Assembly (NCBI GenBank): GCA_905205065.1
Contig: CAJLCI010000011.1
Location: forward strand, 1 to 62,449
Source: an uncultured Eubacteriales bacterium
GTDB lineage: Bacteria; Bacillota; Clostridia; Oscillospirales; CAG-272
Length of the DNA stretch: 62,449 nt
Direction: 5' to 3'
Shown in pieces: positions 1 to 8,790 of the stretch. Each line of letters starts with the position of its first letter. Positions within the stretch are counted from its first letter, which is position 1. The position numbers were made by a program, and so were the translations under genes. The notes beneath the pieces were generated by a model that saw only the letters and a program-made list of their open reading frames with translations, was not told the DNA's origin and searched no databases.

Positions 1-32
1 TATTTTTTAATTTTATTCTTTATTACACTTTT

Positions 33-61
33 ATATTACTATATTATGTCTGTATTGTCAA
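33..61 (-). promoter_or_regulatory. Cassette promoter, leftmost copy
   Basis: On the minus strand TTGACA is followed by a 17-nt spacer and TAATAT. It is identical to the promoter at 9033-9061. It fires leftwards out of the window, so it should serve a further cassette that is not in this window. Confidence 0.65.
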
Positions 62-104
62 TAGATTTTTTTGTTTTTTTATATTAAATATATCTACGCT
101 GCAT

Positions 105-1166
105 TCATTTCCTATAAACACTAAGTTCGTCAATCAGATTAGGAATATAGTCCCGCTCCACGTCGTTTACAGCTTTTATCTTTTCTATAGCCCGGCACAG
201 TGTTCCCTCGTCCTGATTACATTTGTATTTTAACAGCATATACAGTACATTTTGAATCGCCTTAAAATTTGCTCCGGATTTTGAGACAAATTCATCAGAA
301 CTATACAAATAGTTGTTTTTCGCAAGATATTCTACCCTAAGCCTCATTAAATTCTTGTGATCCATAAAGCTTCTGACGTACCGCATGTCAAGATCAAGAT
401 ATCTTCCGTTACGTCCGATCTCCTCAATATAATTTGCGAGTTCTTCCCACACAGCTATTCCAAATTTTAGTTTTCCGGAATCTATATACTCTTTTATGTC
501 AGGCCGGCCACTGAAATCCGAACACTCAGACGACATATATTCATCAAGCAGAAATATCACTTTATCCACTTTTAATGGTTCAAATTTAAAATCCCGATTT
601 ATCTTGAAAAACAACAGCTCGACATACCCGCTTTGAACGTTTAAAAGCGCGTCATACAACTCGTCAAAGCTAATTTCATACGCAACATAATTACCTTCTA
701 TATAACTTGAAGTCTGAAAGGTTTCTTTATCACAGTCAATCCCCCAAAGCAGGCATTCGTGATCAAAATTATATGGATTTCCTTTATTTTTTACACTGAA
801 ACGTCCTTCATTCGGCCGGCAGTATACATATTCTCCGCTCAAAATTCTTTTCTTGGCAATCTCTATTGCCTCTGAGACGCACTTGGGATCGCAGTCCTTA
901 CATACATGATTATCATGAGACATAATTCCCGTTTTCTCATACCATGCGTTATTTCCGTAGCCATATATATAAAACATATTTACATCTTCACTACTAAAAA
1001 TACAGCTGGAATATGAATCGCAGACCAGACGTGGAATTATTTCGCCGCCCAGGTTTCCCTCAATAACGCCAAACGCATATGCATAATTAAGATATGTCCT
1101 TATATGCGGATTCATTTCAAACGGTAGCAATTTCACTTTGTTCACCATTCCCTTCATATAATTCAA
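105..1166 (-). CDS. 353-aa cassette protein of unknown function, copy A
   Basis: I do not recognise the family with certainty. The N-terminal part reads LLPFEMNPHIRTYLNYAYAF and there is a Cys cluster near residue 90 (CKDCDPKC). The middle is hydrophilic to mixed and no transmembrane segment or signal peptide is evident. A distant relation to BtrH-like proteins of natural-product clusters came to mind but is not supported by a motif I can verify. The gene lies directly after the ABC exporter and is the last gene of the cassette. The start is either TTG at 1166 (AAAAGG five bases upstream) or ATG at 1157. The protein is identical to the one at 9105-10166. Perfect identity implies either strong functional constraint plus gene conversion or a very recent duplication. 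A role in maturation, export or immunity for the peptide product is inference from position only. Confidence 0.8.
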   Translation of the reverse strand: MNYMKGMVNKVKLLPFEMNPHIRTYLNYAYAFGVIEGNLGGEIIPRLVCDSYSSCIFSSEDVNMFYIYGYGNNAWYEKTGIMSHDNHVCKDCDPKCVSEAIEIAKKRILSGEYVYCRPNEGRFSVKNKGNPYNFDHECLLWGIDCDKETFQTSSYIEGNYVAYEISFDELYDALLNVQSGYVELLFFKINRDFKFEPLKVDKVIFLLDEYMSSECSDFSGRPDIKEYIDSGKLKFGIAVWEELANYIEEIGRNGRYLDLDMRYVRSFMDHKNLMRLRVEYLAKNNYLYSSDEFVSKSGANFKAIQNVLYMLLKYKCNQDEGTLCRAIEKIKAVNDVERDYIPNLIDELSVYRK

Positions 1167-1391
1167 AAATACCTTTTCTAATATTTTTCACTTTCATTAC
1201 CTTCCTAAAAATGCAATATGTAACAACTCATAAAACGCATTTCAGCATAGTTTCGGATATACATTAATATGATTATCCTTTGCCAATGCATTTTAAATTA
1301 AAAGTATTTCATCCAATACTTCTATAAAGTCCTCGCATCAAAAGAAATACCGTTTCGGTTTGGATATCAGTACTTTCTTGACCGATTATTT

Positions 1392-3203
1392 TTAGCTATA
1401 GCTATTCGTATTTACTTCATCCCGATAAAACTGTGCCTGTTTGTCAAACATTTCTGTATATATTCCGCCTTTGCTGTATAGTTCCTGATGTGTTCCGTAT
1501 TCCGCTACGCTTCCGTTATCAAATACAGCTACTTTATCGGCAAGCTGTACGGCTGACAATCGGTGTGTTATGAGAACCGCACATTTATCGGTTATCATCC
1601 TGTTAAATTGAGTATATATCTCATATTCCGTCATCGGATCAAGTGCTGCTGTCGGCTCATCGAGTATAAATATGTTTCCTCCATGATAGCTTGCACGTGC
1701 TATTGCAATACGCTGATTTTCTCCTCCAGATGGCTCAAATCCCTCTTCGTCGATCCATTTATCAACCTGTGTGTTATATCCTTTTGGAAGTTCATTAACT
1801 AAGCTGTTCAGTCCCGCGGATGAACATACAATGTCAAGGCGTTCCTTGCTATATTTATTGGCTAAAACAATATTTTCACCAAGTGTCATATAATATTTAA
1901 CAAAATCCTGAAATACTGGTGCGAATAATCTCTGGTATTTCTCATAGTCATATTCATTAATATTTATACCATTAAGTAAAATTTCTCCTTCTGTAGGAAA
2001 ATAAAGACGTGTCAGTAACTTGATAAATGTTGATTTTCCAGCTCCGTTAGCACCTACAATACAAAGCTTTTCATTTCCGTATAGGAAAATATTAACGTCT
2101 TTTAATACAAATCGGTCATTTCCTGGATATTTGAATGATACATTTCTGAATTCTATAACGGATTCATTGTCAAAATTAGGTGTTAATTCGCCACTTAAAT
2201 ATTGCTTTTGAGGAATATTAATAAAGTTACAATAATCCTCAATATTAAGTGAATATGAACTCAAGTTGAGATATGACTGTGATATAGAGCTTAACGCACC
2301 TGAAAACTGTCCCGCAGCAGAAATAAATATTGACATATGACCTATTGGAAGATTATCCCAAATTACCTTATAAATCAAATATACATACAGCACCGTTTGA
2401 TTTATAAAATTTAGAAATATATTGAAAAAATTCGCTTTGTTTTCATCTTTAACATTTTTCCATTTTACGGTGTTTATCTTTTTCTCACTGTCAATTAATT
2501 TCCCGATCAACAAATTCTTAATATTGAAAAGTCTGAGCTCCTTGGCATATGCAAACATATCAAGCATAAAATTCACACCCCATTGACGGCGTTCCCTTGC
2601 TTGTATTTCCTTGTTTGTTTCGAATTTCTTTTTATTCAGTCTTTGGGTTATAAATGAATTTGCAATTATTATTGCAATAATCAACAATATTATATAGATA
2701 TTCATATATGCTATTATTGTTGAAATTGAAATCAATGTAAAAATTGCAGATACAAAACTCCATAAATGATCAACTACCACAAAATTATTTCCCAAAATAT
2801 TCGAAGCTCTACTTTTCATATCTTGAATTTCGGGTGATTCGAGTGTTTCATAATCCATTCTTGTTACATGTTGATAAAATTCATTAAGATTTGTCAGTGT
2901 AATCTTTTCTATTGCTCTAAATGATATTTTTCCAAAAATAATACCCGTAAGATAATTTACTATCGGTATAAGAAGTAGTCCTCCCGTATATAAGACAAGT
3001 CTATTTGAAATTTGCCTATTAACAAGTTCATTGATTATCAAACCTGGAAATATCGTTCCGCCGAGCGCATAAGCAACACTGAGCAAGGACGAGAGCCCTT
3101 TAACAAATATATAAACTTTTCCAACGCGTTGCTTCCAAATTTTATTAAACATATATTTTGTGTATTTTAAAGTTTGATATATTTTTAAATTATATTTTTT
3201 CAT
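1392..3203 (-). CDS. Peptide-type ABC exporter (fused permease and ATPase), cassette A
   Basis: The 603-residue protein is a half-transporter of the bacteriocin/lipid exporter type. Residues 1 to about 330 hold a six-helix transmembrane domain. Residues about 345-600 hold the ATPase, with Walker A GANGAGKST, signature PSGGENQR (Pro instead of the usual Leu) and Walker B IFILDEP, then the His switch in LITHRLSA. No C39 peptidase domain precedes the membrane part, so leader removal would need another enzyme. The ATG is preceded by GGGAGAA. The gene follows the putative precursor peptide (3336-3467) and precedes the 353-aa gene, so it most likely exports the matured peptide. Its last 72 residues are identical to those of the cassette B exporter because they lie in the 1.6-kb repeat. 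Confidence 0.9.
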   Translation of the reverse strand: MKKYNLKIYQTLKYTKYMFNKIWKQRVGKVYIFVKGLSSLLSVAYALGGTIFPGLIINELVNRQISNRLVLYTGGLLLIPIVNYLTGIIFGKISFRAIEKITLTNLNEFYQHVTRMDYETLESPEIQDMKSRASNILGNNFVVVDHLWSFVSAIFTLISISTIIAYMNIYIILLIIAIIIANSFITQRLNKKKFETNKEIQARERRQWGVNFMLDMFAYAKELRLFNIKNLLIGKLIDSEKKINTVKWKNVKDENKANFFNIFLNFINQTVLYVYLIYKVIWDNLPIGHMSIFISAAGQFSGALSSISQSYLNLSSYSLNIEDYCNFINIPQKQYLSGELTPNFDNESVIEFRNVSFKYPGNDRFVLKDVNIFLYGNEKLCIVGANGAGKSTFIKLLTRLYFPTEGEILLNGININEYDYEKYQRLFAPVFQDFVKYYMTLGENIVLANKYSKERLDIVCSSAGLNSLVNELPKGYNTQVDKWIDEEGFEPSGGENQRIAIARASYHGGNIFILDEPTAALDPMTEYEIYTQFNRMITDKCAVLITHRLSAVQLADKVAVFDNGSVAEYGTHQELYSKGGIYTEMFDKQAQFYRDEVNTNSYS

Positions 3204-3279
3204 TGCTTAAACAATTCTCCCGCATATATAACACCATTTTAAAAAAACAACTTAATTCACAGCTAATTAATATATAAAC

Positions 3280-3502
3280 TTATAGGTGGATAAATTATAT
3301 TATATTATTTTATTTTTATTTGATGATTATGCTATTTATGATTTGCTTGAACAATGGCCATGCGATGTACTGAAATTAAGAGTTGAGTCGGTAGAAGTGC
3401 TGCATTTACAATTAACATATGCTGGAGTAGTCGTGCTAATGTTTATATTAGTTTTTTCAAAAATCATTGTTAATTCCTTTCTAATTTTTTATCCACCTAT
3501 AA
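3280..3502 (-). repeat. 15-bp inverted repeat enclosing the precursor peptide gene
   Basis: Perfect arms TTATAGGTGGATAAA (3280-3294) and its reverse complement (3488-3502) flank the 43-codon peptide gene, with about 190 nt between them. In the minus-strand mRNA these arms could pair and place the whole precursor message in a large loop, separating it from the genes on either side. A stabilising or processing role is inference. Confidence 0.8.
3336..3467 (-). CDS. Putative Cys/Ser/Thr-rich precursor peptide (43 aa)
   Basis: This short ORF lies in the gap between the 301-aa gene and the exporter. ATG at 3467 is preceded by AGAAAGGAA at good spacing. The N-terminal part is MIFEKTNINISTTTPAYVN. 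The remainder begins CKC and contains a third Cys near the end (HGHC), with Ser and Thr making up close to half of the residues and no Trp or Met. That composition fits the core of a radical SAM modified peptide. Position supports it: it lies directly between the radical SAM maturase with its accessory gene and the exporter. From memory, Clostridia have Cys-rich peptides of the CLI_3235 type with a CcpM radical SAM maturase and an acyl-carrier-related protein, and this cluster resembles that arrangement. No modification can be read from sequence. The alternative is a chance ORF, which I consider unlikely given the RBS, composition and site. Confidence 0.7.
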   Translation of the reverse strand: MIFEKTNINISTTTPAYVNCKCSTSTDSTLNFSTSHGHCSSKS

Positions 3503-3507
3503 ATTTT

Positions 3508-4413
3508 TCAAAAACGTTTTATCCCTTCGGGCAGAGAAAAATGTGAAACAATCCGTTTCAACAAATCATCCTTTAAATCACTTGCATCTACATTAAGTGT
3601 ATTATTCTTTTTGTCGTTTCTTATACCACAATTCACCATCCACTCATTATTGATAACCCGATAATTGGACTCTATTAAGATATTACACTTGATTAAACAA
3701 ATATTGTTTAAGGATTTTAATAAATCCTCAAAATGTATGTAGTCTAAACTTGTTTGAACAATTACAAAATCAGGTCTAATTTTATGAAATATATCTATAT
3801 ATTTGTACAGTTCTTCTATGTTGGGAACAGATAAAGATACAATCGAAAATGCTTCAGAATTTAAATTTGTAAAAAATGAACTATGTTCTTTTATTGAAAT
3901 TAAATTTGTATCATTTATACTTTTGAATATTTTCTGAGTTATTGGTGAATAATATTGTTTAAAATCAATTTTTGTACTGCTAATTATATTATTCAAAACC
4001 AATTCTACATACGGCTGTAATGTTCCCAATCCAATCGAAATATTTAATAGTACAGGACAATTACACAAATTTGGAATGATATTTTCTATATCTCTGACAT
4101 TACTATATTCATTGAGACTAAATGGTATGTTAAAATATGTCTTTTTATTTGTAACACATAAGTTTTCAATTAATTTTACAGACTCTTGCGGAATATCTAC
4201 ATCATCCCACACAATTACAATATCAGACAATTCGACAGCACTTTTAAGTTTATTACATAATACTATATGAGAATCATATATTTTTTCTAATTCATCATCG
4301 TTATTTTCTTGTAATATAATAATTTCTTTAATAGTATTATTAAAGAAATATTCTACAGATTTTACCAAAATGTATGTATTGAAGGAGTTCGAAAATATAA
4401 ATAACCTAATCAT
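3508..4413 (-). CDS. 301-aa peptide maturation accessory protein
   Basis: The 301-residue protein begins MIRLFIFSNSFNTYILVKSV. It alternates hydrophobic strands and helices in a Rossmann-like pattern (for example IVIVWDDVDIP near residue 65 and PDFVIVQTSL near residue 215) and has no transmembrane helix. It lies between the radical SAM maturase and the precursor peptide. It resembles what I remember of the clostridial peptide maturation protein family TIGR04066, which is known only from this kind of cluster. That assignment is from memory and should be tested by HMM. A role in binding the precursor or intermediate is inference. Confidence 0.65.
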   Translation of the reverse strand: MIRLFIFSNSFNTYILVKSVEYFFNNTIKEIIILQENNDDELEKIYDSHIVLCNKLKSAVELSDIVIVWDDVDIPQESVKLIENLCVTNKKTYFNIPFSLNEYSNVRDIENIIPNLCNCPVLLNISIGLGTLQPYVELVLNNIISSTKIDFKQYYSPITQKIFKSINDTNLISIKEHSSFFTNLNSEAFSIVSLSVPNIEELYKYIDIFHKIRPDFVIVQTSLDYIHFEDLLKSLNNICLIKCNILIESNYRVINNEWMVNCGIRNDKKNNTLNVDASDLKDDLLKRIVSHFSLPEGIKRF

Positions 4414-4455
4414 ATGTTCTCCAAGTAAACCAAATATATAATATATTATATATAT

Positions 4456-5796
4456 TCAAGTGTTTTTGACGTATTTTTTAAAATTTGAGAGTGTCTTTTC
4501 TTTAACGAAACGACAAGCTAATAATTTTTGTTTGGCACTAACACAACCCTTAGTTATATCATTACAACTAGCAACACATATATCACAATAGCGCATGGCC
4601 CAACATACCCTGCATTCCTCCTCCGTTAACCTACCGATATTCATAAATTGTTCTACTTTTTGAATATCAATTCCAGAATAGATGTTTCCTATTGATAAAC
4701 AGTCATGTTCAACTATCTTTTCACATGGGTATAATTTCCCACTTATATCAACAAATAATCTTTTTATTCCAGGAATACATGGACCATTATGATGCCATGT
4801 GGTTGGAATAGTCTTTTTGTCCGAATAAATAGAATCAAACAACAAATTCTTATTCAAAGTCTTTTCGCTATTGTTTTTAAATATATTTGGAATATAATCT
4901 ATGCCGCTCAAACCAGCTTCTTCTATTAATACTTTTTTAGTATCAATTCCAATATCTTCAAAATAACTTATTACATCTTCTCGATTTTCATCATCAAAAG
5001 CAACAGCGATAAATGAAATATGATTATTAAAGTAATCCATATTTATTTTCTGTATTCTATCAATTATTTTTCGGACAGTGCCATAGGTATCGTTACCATT
5101 AGTCCCGAACCTTCTGTGTTTATTTTGAATTCGTTCTGGACCATCAAAGCTAATTGCTATATTGAATTCATTATTAATTACATAATTTATTATTTCATCT
5201 GTGAACAATGAGGCATTAGTCGTCATTCGAAATGATATTCGTTTAGAATAAAATAACTTTCTGCAATAATCAACAATTTGTTTGATTAATTCGAAATTCA
5301 TTAGGGGCTCGCCGCCGTAAAAGGATATTCCTATCGACTTAGAATCGCATGAGTGAGAATACAAATATTCAATACTTTTTTGAGCAACACTCCATGTCAT
5401 ATTAGCTGCTTCATGTTGCCTTTCAAAATTATGAGTATTGTTATATAAGCAATACCTACAGTTAAAATTGCAATTTCTCGTTACTTGAAAAGATAAATCA
5501 TTAATTTGACGCTTTAACAAGTATTCAACATAATCGCTTTCTGAATGCTTTATGCAACTAATAAAATTACTTTTTAATAATCCCTTATCAAATAAACAAA
5601 GGATGTCTTTATATGCTTTTTCTTCCTTGTTTAATTGAATGAAATTCTGAATTCCTATCTTCTTTAACAAACTAAGTTCAGCAAATTGTGCAGATGTTAC
5701 TTCAAAAATATAATTTGAAAAAGTATCATAAATATAATAGTTATTATCGCATGCAAATGTTTTAAAAATCGGGATATCCTTCGAGTTATAAGACAT
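4456..5796 (-). CDS. Radical SAM/SPASM peptide maturase
   Basis: The enzyme has 446 residues. An N-terminal region of about 95 residues could be a peptide-recognition (RRE-like) domain. The radical SAM motif CNFNCRYC (Cx3Cx2C) lies near residue 108, followed by FYGGEPLMNFE. The C-terminal SPASM region is Cys-rich, from about residue 335 (GPCIPGIKRLF, LYPCEK) through EECRVCWAMRYCDICVASC to a final Cys near 428, enough for auxiliary 4Fe-4S clusters. Such enzymes make C-S, C-C or related links on ribosomal peptides using S-adenosylmethionine. The ATG has GGAG seven bases upstream and the gene follows the PaaK-like ligase by 11 bp, so they share one transcript. The likely substrate is the Cys-rich peptide at 3336-3467, by position. 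A CcpM-like identity is from memory. Confidence 0.9.
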   Translation of the reverse strand: MSYNSKDIPIFKTFACDNNYYIYDTFSNYIFEVTSAQFAELSLLKKIGIQNFIQLNKEEKAYKDILCLFDKGLLKSNFISCIKHSESDYVEYLLKRQINDLSFQVTRNCNFNCRYCLYNNTHNFERQHEAANMTWSVAQKSIEYLYSHSCDSKSIGISFYGGEPLMNFELIKQIVDYCRKLFYSKRISFRMTTNASLFTDEIINYVINNEFNIAISFDGPERIQNKHRRFGTNGNDTYGTVRKIIDRIQKINMDYFNNHISFIAVAFDDENREDVISYFEDIGIDTKKVLIEEAGLSGIDYIPNIFKNNSEKTLNKNLLFDSIYSDKKTIPTTWHHNGPCIPGIKRLFVDISGKLYPCEKIVEHDCLSIGNIYSGIDIQKVEQFMNIGRLTEEECRVCWAMRYCDICVASCNDITKGCVSAKQKLLACRFVKEKTLSNFKKYVKNT

Positions 5797-5807
5797 TATA
5801 CTATCTC

Positions 5808-7040
5808 CTAAATTTTTTCCAAGATTTTATACTTTTTTTCAAAATTATGCATAGACCATTCCTGCTCTATTTGAAAAACTAACTCTGCACTATTAATCTT
5901 ACATTTATAAACATTATTGATCATCTTTTTCACACTATTATACCAATTATTATTTTTCACACTGATAATACACTTTAATATATTTTCTGATTTTATATAT
6001 ATATATCGGTAAGCAGATATTAAATCATTACATTGATTGTTGACTTCGGCAATAATCTCCTGTAATAAAAAGGTATTAATTACATAACCATTTTTTAATT
6101 CAATTTCATCATATTTTCGACCTTTTATGGAATTAATAACAACGGTGTTTTTATCATAATTACATATTTTCTTTAATTTACTTATAGATATTATATCACC
6201 TTGATTGTATCGTATAAGTGGCATAGCATAATTATTTAAATTGGTAATTATTGATTCTCCTTCTCCAAAACTTACAACATTCTCATTATATAAGCATTCA
6301 ACTAACACATTATCTTCTAAAACATGTAAATGATTGTTCTGACATTCATATGCTATACCGTTCATTTCTTCTGAACCATACATATTTGCAATCGGAACTT
6401 TAAAAATTGATGATGCTCGTTCAATTAAGGAAGGAGTCACCATTTCTCCATAGAGTTCAATATATTTTATTGTATTTGGTGGACTCATATTATTTTCTTG
6501 GTAGGCATCAATTATCCGACTTAAAATATATGGCTGAATATATAACCATATCGGTTGATACTTTTCTATTATATCTAAAAGTTCAGTATATTTATCATTT
6601 TTGTGGACTAATGATATATTCACTAACATTACATTAGGGATAGACTTATCATAATATAAAGACTCTTCTTGTGTTATATCACTGTCAAAAAAGAACAAAT
6701 TAAATATGACATATTTATCATTCGGTTTTATAGAATAATACTTTTTTCTTTTACGCCATAGTGATAAATTTGATGCATAAAGATTATTAAAATCCCAATA
6801 TACATTAATAGGAATCCCAGAAGAACCTGAAGATGTTTGGCGATGAAGTTGTTGAAAAAAATATTTCGATTCATATCCATCAGAAAACATATTATAGCGG
6901 TTTTCCTGTAGTTCCTCGCGGGTCAAAACAGGCCATTGGGTAATATCAAGAGGATTCGATATACCATATTCTTTAATTCTTTTTTTGTAAAAATCATTAT
7001 GTTCAGAAACATATTTCAACATTTGTTCCAGCTTAGTCAT
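5808..7040 (-). CDS. PaaK-like AMP-forming ligase
   Basis: The 410-residue protein belongs to the phenylacetate-CoA ligase/CapK type of adenylating enzymes. Visible landmarks are the phosphate loop QTSSGSSGIP near residue 70, YGSEEMNG near residue 215, and MPLIRYNQGDI near residue 280. I chose ATG 7040, which overlaps the end of the acyl carrier protein gene and has AGGTGG upstream. An in-frame ATG further upstream would overlap that gene by 56 bp. The substrate is not predictable. With an acyl carrier protein and a second ligase next to it, it probably activates a carboxylic acid for transfer to the carrier or the peptide. Confidence 0.85.
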   Translation of the reverse strand: MTKLEQMLKYVSEHNDFYKKRIKEYGISNPLDITQWPVLTREELQENRYNMFSDGYESKYFFQQLHRQTSSGSSGIPINVYWDFNNLYASNLSLWRKRKKYYSIKPNDKYVIFNLFFFDSDITQEESLYYDKSIPNVMLVNISLVHKNDKYTELLDIIEKYQPIWLYIQPYILSRIIDAYQENNMSPPNTIKYIELYGEMVTPSLIERASSIFKVPIANMYGSEEMNGIAYECQNNHLHVLEDNVLVECLYNENVVSFGEGESIITNLNNYAMPLIRYNQGDIISISKLKKICNYDKNTVVINSIKGRKYDEIELKNGYVINTFLLQEIIAEVNNQCNDLISAYRYIYIKSENILKCIISVKNNNWYNSVKKMINNVYKCKINSAELVFQIEQEWSMHNFEKKYKILEKI

Positions 7041-7338
7041 TTTTACCACCTGTCTTGGCATTGCCATCACAATCGCATGCAGCTTCATTTAAAAGTTCCG
7101 ATACAATATTTAAAACATTATCAAAAGTCCTAAACTCTTCTAACAATAGCTTTTCATCAGGTATAACAATATTAAATTTATCTTCTATATCAATAATAAT
7201 CGAAATAAAAGTTATAGAATCCATTCCAAGGTCATCGATTAAATCAACATATGGTATAATATCTTTGTCTATTTTTCTGACTGCAAACAAATCATATATT
7301 AAGTCCGCTAATATATTCTGAATATTCGATTTATCCAT
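7033..7338 (-). CDS. Acyl carrier protein
   Basis: The 101-residue protein has an acidic four-helix carrier profile. The phosphopantetheine attachment Ser is in GMDSITFI near residue 40. The C-terminal tail with CDCDG is longer than in housekeeping AcpP. Start and stop overlap both neighbouring ligase genes by 8 bp, so translation is coupled and the three probably act together: one or both ligases load an acyl group onto this carrier. Acyl-carrier-related proteins occur in clostridial radical SAM peptide clusters, from memory of TIGR04069. A dedicated acylation of the peptide is inference. Confidence 0.9.
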   Translation of the reverse strand: MDKSNIQNILADLIYDLFAVRKIDKDIIPYVDLIDDLGMDSITFISIIIDIEDKFNIVIPDEKLLLEEFRTFDNVLNIVSELLNEAACDCDGNAKTGGKND

Positions 7339-8683
7339 TAGTCCCCGCCTCTTCTATGTATTCCGTTACAATTTTTCTTATATTTTCTCTGTCCAATTTT
7401 CCGGTTATCGTTTTAGGCAATTCTTTTAAGTTCATAAAGATACTGGGAATTTCATACGGCATCAAAGAACAGCTCAGCCGTCTTTTAAATTCAAAAACAC
7501 TGCAATACTCTCCGGCATATGCACAGGCCGCCAGAATTTTATCTTTATAATATATTTCTATAACCGCACATTCCCAAATCCCAGGAATGAACAAAATCTG
7601 CCTTTCAACTTCGCTGGGATAAATTTTGTGGGAATCAATTATAAATAAATTATCGATCCGATCTATAATGTGAAGCTCTTTATTTTTATCCCAAAAACCT
7701 ATGTCGCCTGTATTAAGCCAATTTTTATATAAAGGTTTATGCTTTAGTTTACCAGAAACATATCCGGAAAACAAACTTGGCGAATTGACATGAATAACTC
7801 CTCTGTTCCCTTCAGAAACCAAATTGCCGCTCTCATCAACAATCATAACATTAACATTTTTAATTGGACGCCCAACTGAATTATTTTGACAGCATCCTAC
7901 CCTTTGGGCTGTAACCCGTGGACCGGCTTCAGATAAACCGTATACGTTGTATATAGGAATATTATAAAATATTGAATGCGCTTCAGAATAAAGTCTGTCA
8001 TCTAAAACGGAACCGCTCACATATATCGTTCTCAGAGAAGCGATACCATACTCCTTCTTTTGAAATTCCCGGGATATCAAAGACAATAAAGTAGGATTCA
8101 AAAAAAGAATTGTTATTTTATACTTTTCAATATTATTAAGAATAAACCTCGGCGGAACAATTACAGGCGCTATTAAAACCGGAATTTTTGATTTAAGTAT
8201 TACAAGCAATTCCCCTATAATAGTAGAAGAATGCGACATGGTTTTAGTAATATAGAAGCAATCACTTTTTGTTGGTTTAATATAGTCAATAATTGCATCA
8301 GCATTTGTTTGAATTGCATAGTGAGAAAGAATAATTCCCTTTGATGTTCCTGTAGTACCTGAACTATAAATAATCAATGCTTCATTCCTGCTGTAATTAT
8401 CAGTGTATTTATCATATATATATTGCGGAAGAATCTGTGGAGATTTTAATTTTCTGTCATATATTACAACCTCCATTTCAAAAGGAAATATACAAGTTTT
8501 TTTCTCATATTTATCTCTTTCTATATAGCATTTATTTACATTTGCCTCTTTCATCATCTTGATTATAGTTGGAAATGGAATACGCCAATCCAATAATACT
8601 GCGCAATCACTGTTGTTCCATATATCAATGAGAGCGTTAACATATTCTACAGAGTTTTCTCCAATTAATGCTGTCCTGCTCAC
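7331..8683 (-). CDS. AMP-dependent acyl ligase (ANL superfamily)
   Basis: The 450-residue enzyme shows the ANL hallmarks in order: phosphate loop YSSGTTGTSKGIILSH near residue 107, YGLSEAGPRVT near 248, NTGDIGFWD near 325, the hinge RID near 340, and the catalytic Lys of the C-terminal domain in TITGKLDREN near 433. It activates a carboxylic acid as an acyl-adenylate and passes it to CoA or a carrier; the overlapping acyl carrier protein is the obvious acceptor. Start is GTG at 8683 with AGGAGAGAG upstream. It is the first structural gene behind the 46-codon ORF and terminator, so its expression should depend on readthrough there. Confidence 0.9.
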   Translation of the reverse strand: MSRTALIGENSVEYVNALIDIWNNSDCAVLLDWRIPFPTIIKMMKEANVNKCYIERDKYEKKTCIFPFEMEVVIYDRKLKSPQILPQYIYDKYTDNYSRNEALIIYSSGTTGTSKGIILSHYAIQTNADAIIDYIKPTKSDCFYITKTMSHSSTIIGELLVILKSKIPVLIAPVIVPPRFILNNIEKYKITILFLNPTLLSLISREFQKKEYGIASLRTIYVSGSVLDDRLYSEAHSIFYNIPIYNVYGLSEAGPRVTAQRVGCCQNNSVGRPIKNVNVMIVDESGNLVSEGNRGVIHVNSPSLFSGYVSGKLKHKPLYKNWLNTGDIGFWDKNKELHIIDRIDNLFIIDSHKIYPSEVERQILFIPGIWECAVIEIYYKDKILAACAYAGEYCSVFEFKRRLSCSLMPYEIPSIFMNLKELPKTITGKLDRENIRKIVTEYIEEAGTNG

Positions 8684-8746
8684 TTTCCGCTCTCTCCTTT
8701 TTATAATTCAGATTTAATAAAATACTATAGTACAAATAAAATACTG

Positions 8747-8790
8747 AAAAAAAAGCACAAAGCATACCTATAACCAGGCAAGCATTGTGC
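8747..8790 (-). terminator. Intrinsic terminator overlapping the end of the 46-codon ORF (cassette A)
   Basis: On the minus strand GCACAATGCTTGCC can pair with GGTATGCTTTGTGC (two mismatches, one G-U), followed by eight Ts. The stop codon of the small ORF lies in the loop, and the 5' arm encodes its last residues. The hairpin stands between the promoter and the ligase gene, the place of an attenuator. Confidence 0.8.

Larger units (their letters stand above)
1..1601. repeat. 1.6-kb perfect direct repeat, left copy
   Basis: The sequence is base-for-base the same as 9001-10601, with the first difference at 1602 versus 10602 (G versus A). It covers a cassette promoter, the complete 353-aa gene and the last 70 or so codons of the ABC exporter gene. 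The left end is not visible because the repeat reaches window position 1. If this is a contig start, the assembly probably broke in the repeat. Confidence 0.95.

Noticed and set aside
1167..1391. Short minus-strand ORFs between the exporter and the 353-aa gene, including a GTG-started one overlapping the 353-aa start
   Set aside because: The GTG ORF has a fair ribosome binding site but is only about 22 codons, and being in the identical repeat gives no independent comparison.
3286..3546. 86-codon plus-strand ORF over the precursor gene
   Set aside because: It is the shadow of the minus-strand peptide and the 301-aa gene; no ribosome binding site.
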